64,000 nucleotides of DNA from Halothiobacillus sp. (GTDB lineage Bacteria; Pseudomonadota; Gammaproteobacteria; Halothiobacillales; Halothiobacillaceae): NCBI GenBank assembly GCA_023255735.1, contig JAGDVP010000007.1, positions 74,531 to 138,530 on the forward strand. The letters run 5' to 3'. Below are positions 61,109-64,000 of the stretch, one piece after another. Position numbers and translations under genes: made by a program. Positions within the stretch are counted from its first letter, which is position 1. Each line of letters begins with the position of its first letter. Under the pieces are notes generated by a model, which had not been told where the DNA came from, ran no database searches, and worked only from the letters and a program-made list of their open reading frames with translations.

Positions 61109-62023
61109 ATGCGACTTGGTATCTTTGGTTTGGGGCGAATGGGTGCCAATATGGCGCGCAGGCTTTCTCGCGGCGGCATTGAAGTGGTGGCGCATAATCG
61201 CAGCACCGCGCCCATCGATGAACTGGTTGCCAGCGAAGCACACATTACGGCGGCTTATTCTTTAAGTGAGATGATGGCGCAATTACCCAGCCCGCGCATT
61301 GTGTGGCTCATGCTGCCTTCCGGTGAGATTACCGAAACGGCAATCACCCAAGTGTTGCCGATGCTGGCTGCGGGCGATGTGCTGATTGATGGCGGCAACA
61401 GCAGGTATAAAGACACCCTCGCCCGAGCCGCGCGCGTGCAGCAAAGCGGCGTGCATTATATGGATGTGGGCACCTCGGGCGGGGTTTGGGGCTTAAATAA
61501 TGGCTACAGCTTAATGTTTGGCGGCTCGGATGAAGCGGCCGCTTTAATTACGCCCGCCATCAAAGTGCTGGCGCCCGCGCCCGATCGCGGCTGGGGGCAT
61601 GTGGGGCCGGTGGGTTCTGGGCATTTTACCAAAATGGTTCATAACGGCATTGAGTACGGCATGATGCAGTCTTTGGCTGAAGGCTTGGCGATGCTGCGGG
61701 CGAAAAAAGAATTTGATTTAGATTTAGCGCAAATCACCGAACTGTGGCGTGATGGCTCGGTGGTGCAAAGTTGGTTGCTCGATTTAACCGCTGAGGCGCT
61801 GGCCGCTCAAGGGCAAAGTTTGGCGCATATTGCACCGGTGGTGGCCGATTCAGGTGAGGGCCGTTGGACCGCCAAAGAGGCGATCGATTTGGGTATTGCC
61901 GCACCGGTGATGACCTTGGCGCTACAAATGCGCTTTGCCAGCCAAGATGAGGAAGGCTTTGGCAATCGCTTGTTATCGTTAATGCGCAATGCCTTTGGTG
62001 GGCATGCCATCGTTAAAAAATAA
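61109..62023 (+). CDS. gnd: 6-phosphogluconate dehydrogenase, short (decarboxylating) form
   Basis: MRLGIFGLGRMGANMARRLSRGGIEVVAHNRS, VLIDGGNSRYKDTLARA, DVGTSGGVWGLNNGYSLMFGG, GHFTKMVHNGIEYGMMQSLAEG; about 304 aa. Confidence 0.93.
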   Translation: MRLGIFGLGRMGANMARRLSRGGIEVVAHNRSTAPIDELVASEAHITAAYSLSEMMAQLPSPRIVWLMLPSGEITETAITQVLPMLAAGDVLIDGGNSRYKDTLARAARVQQSGVHYMDVGTSGGVWGLNNGYSLMFGGSDEAAALITPAIKVLAPAPDRGWGHVGPVGSGHFTKMVHNGIEYGMMQSLAEGLAMLRAKKEFDLDLAQITELWRDGSVVQSWLLDLTAEALAAQGQSLAHIAPVVADSGEGRWTAKEAIDLGIAAPVMTLALQMRFASQDEEGFGNRLLSLMRNAFGGHAIVKK

Positions 62024-62048
62024 ATCGGCTCGCGTGCCTTGAGTCCGT

Positions 62049-63617
62049 TTGGCCACTTTTATGAGCAAAATGCTCAAAGTTATTGAGCCGACTGGGAGTT
62101 TTAAGTTTATGCCCCATGCAAAATCAGCCGTAAATAAAGCCTCCTTGCGTCAAGAGCCGGTCACGATTGTGATTTTTGGTGCTACCGGCAATTTAGCGCA
62201 TAAAAAATTGTTACCCGCCTTATTTCAATTAGAAAAAGCCCATGATTTAGCCGCGGGCACGCGGATTATCGGCTTTGGCCGCCGCGATTGGACCGATGAG
62301 CATTGGCGCGATGAAGTCCAAGTGTTGCTTAGCGACGATGAATCGCAGCAATCCCCTGAGCTTGCCCGCCTGCTGGCGCGCTTGGGCTTTCATAATGGCG
62401 ATTATGAATCGGAGGTATCTTTTACCTCACTGGCTACCCGCTTGACGGGAGGGCAATACCCCGCCTGTATTTTGTTTTATTTTGCCGTGCCGCCTGAGGC
62501 CTTCGGTCCGATTTGCACCCATTTGGCGCTGGCCAATTTGGTCGATCAAACCCACGGCTGCCGCCGCTTGGTGATTGAAAAACCCTTTGGGCACGATATT
62601 GAAAGTGCCCATGCACTCGATTCGTTGCTGCACAAGCATTTCACCGAACAGCAAATTTACCGCATCGATCATTACCTCGGTAAAGGCACGGTGCAAAATA
62701 TCATGGTGATGCGGTTTGCTAATTTGCTGCTTGAGCCGTTATGGAACCGCAATTACATCGATCACGTGCAAATTTCCCATGCCGAAACCCTAGGCGTGGG
62801 TGGGCGTGCCGGTTATTACGAATCAGCCGGTGCCCTGCGCGATATGGTACAAAGCCATTTGATGCAAATGTTGGCGTTAATTGCGATGGAACCGCCGCCC
62901 TCCATGGACCCAGAAGCGGTGCGCGATGAAAAAGTCAAAGTGCTCCGCAGCATTCGCCCCATTTCCCCGCGTGCCGTGCATGCCCAAGCCTTTCGGGCGC
63001 AATATCAGCGCGGGGTGGTGCAGGGCGAAAACGAAATCGGCTATTGTGATGAAGATGGCGTAGCGGCAGATTCTATGACCGAAACCTTTGCTGCCGTTAA
63101 GTTGTATATCGATAATTGGCGCTGGAAAGGCGTGCCATTTTACCTGCGCACGGGCAAGCGGTTAGCGCAAACCCATTCGCAAATTTCGATTCGTTTTCGC
63201 GATCCGCCGCAGCAATTATTCCGCGAAACGGCCATTACTAAAACCGAGCCCAATTGGTTGCTGATTGGTATTCAGCCCCAAGAAAACGTGCGCTTTGAAC
63301 TGCAAATTAAAACCGATGGCCTTGAGATGCGCACCCGCACCGTGCAAATGGACGCCAGCTACACCTCGCCTGAGCGTGAAAAATTGGATGCCTACGCCGC
63401 CTTGCTGCTGGATGTGATGCGCGGCGATCAAACTTTGTTCCTGCGTTATGATGAAGTGGCTTGGGCTTGGCGCGTGGTCGATCCCATCCTTAAAACGTGG
63501 GCGGTGGAGCGCGATTATATTCATACCTACAAAGCCGGCACATGGGGGCCTATCGAGGCTGATCGTTTATTCGATGACGATAGCCATGAGTGGCGCAACG
63601 ATTTATCGATTCCCTAA
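62049..63617 (+). CDS. zwf: Glucose-6-phosphate 1-dehydrogenase
   Basis: VIFGATGNLAHKKLLPALFQLEKAHDL, LVIEKPFGHDIESAHAL, YRIDHYLGKGTVQNIMVMRFAN, VPFYLRTGKRLA. Exact start uncertain. Confidence 0.96.
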   Translation: MATFMSKMLKVIEPTGSFKFMPHAKSAVNKASLRQEPVTIVIFGATGNLAHKKLLPALFQLEKAHDLAAGTRIIGFGRRDWTDEHWRDEVQVLLSDDESQQSPELARLLARLGFHNGDYESEVSFTSLATRLTGGQYPACILFYFAVPPEAFGPICTHLALANLVDQTHGCRRLVIEKPFGHDIESAHALDSLLHKHFTEQQIYRIDHYLGKGTVQNIMVMRFANLLLEPLWNRNYIDHVQISHAETLGVGGRAGYYESAGALRDMVQSHLMQMLALIAMEPPPSMDPEAVRDEKVKVLRSIRPISPRAVHAQAFRAQYQRGVVQGENEIGYCDEDGVAADSMTETFAAVKLYIDNWRWKGVPFYLRTGKRLAQTHSQISIRFRDPPQQLFRETAITKTEPNWLLIGIQPQENVRFELQIKTDGLEMRTRTVQMDASYTSPEREKLDAYAALLLDVMRGDQTLFLRYDEVAWAWRVVDPILKTWAVERDYIHTYKAGTWGPIEADRLFDDDSHEWRNDLSIP

Positions 63618-63680
63618 ATTTTAATCATTGATGGGTATTTTTGGCGCATTAAAACACGGACTTAATACAGGATTTGGTTC

Positions 63681-64000
63681 ATGAATAATTTGGTTCAATC
63701 CCCCGCATGGCAGGCATTAGTTGCCCATTCTGCGGCGATGAAATCGGTGCATTTGGCCGATTTATTTGCACAAAATCCCGCACGGGCGCAGCAATACACC
63801 AGTACCGTTGCCGGCTTAACTGTCGATTACAGCAAACAGCGCATCACCGCCGAAACATTAACCCTGCTGCAAAATCTGGCTGCAGCCCAAGGGGTGCTTG
63901 CCCGGCGCGATGCGATGTTTAGCGGCGCAAAAATCAACGCCACCGAAGATCGTGCCGTGTTACATGTGGCGCTACGCAATCGCAGCAATCGCCCCATTTG
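63681..64000 (+). CDS. pgi: Glucose-6-phosphate isomerase, 3' truncated by window end
   Basis: My translation from ATG 63681: MNNLVQSPAWQALVAHSAAMKSVHLADLFAQNPARAQQYTSTVAGLTVDYSKQRITAETLTLLQNLAAAQGVLARRDAMFSGAKINATEDRAVLHVALRNRSNRPI. Absent from the ORF track because it runs off the edge. Confidence 0.93.
   Translation, partial: MNNLVQSPAWQALVAHSAAMKSVHLADLFAQNPARAQQYTSTVAGLTVDYSKQRITAETLTLLQNLAAAQGVLARRDAMFSGAKINATEDRAVLHVALRNRSNRPI

Overview
The window is about 64 kb of mostly ordinary, densely coded chromosome. It probably comes from a chemolithoautotrophic sulfur-oxidising gammaproteobacterium; the gene content (SoxC/SoxD, SQR, a SoxK-like protein, PPC, heme and Moco genes) would suit a Halothiobacillus-like organism, but that assignment is inference. 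I support about 50 genes, one tRNA-Ser(UGA) with encoded CCA, and several intrinsic terminators. I see no CRISPR array, no rRNA, no prophage and no intact mobile element. Main blocks: comEC (5' truncated); CBS-HisKA kinase plus tandem-REC regulator; hemN; ABC-2 exporter; rlhA-like U32 protein; pal; recC; earP-efp; uup; guaB-guaA; a four-gene hydrolase/ACP/ketosynthase/Rieske oxygenase cassette; RIO kinase; dsbD with a duplicated N-domain; soxC-soxD next to moaE-moeA-moaC-moaA; hemY-type PPOX; sqr; prmB; psd; a PilZ-like plus FimX-like pair; folB; thiL-pgpA; ppc; gnd-zwf-pgi (3' truncated). The best candidate for an undescribed system is the compact hydrolase-ACP-KAS-Rieske cassette at about 27.9-31.3 kb. 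Its key catalytic residues look intact, but it has no ketoreductase, dehydratase or acyltransferase. Second-tier items are a three-way-junction leader upstream of moaA (possible Moco-type riboswitch), an apparently mono-heme SoxD, the DsbD with two N-terminal redox domains, and the FimX/PilZ-like pair. All family assignments come from reading motifs by eye; no database search was run.
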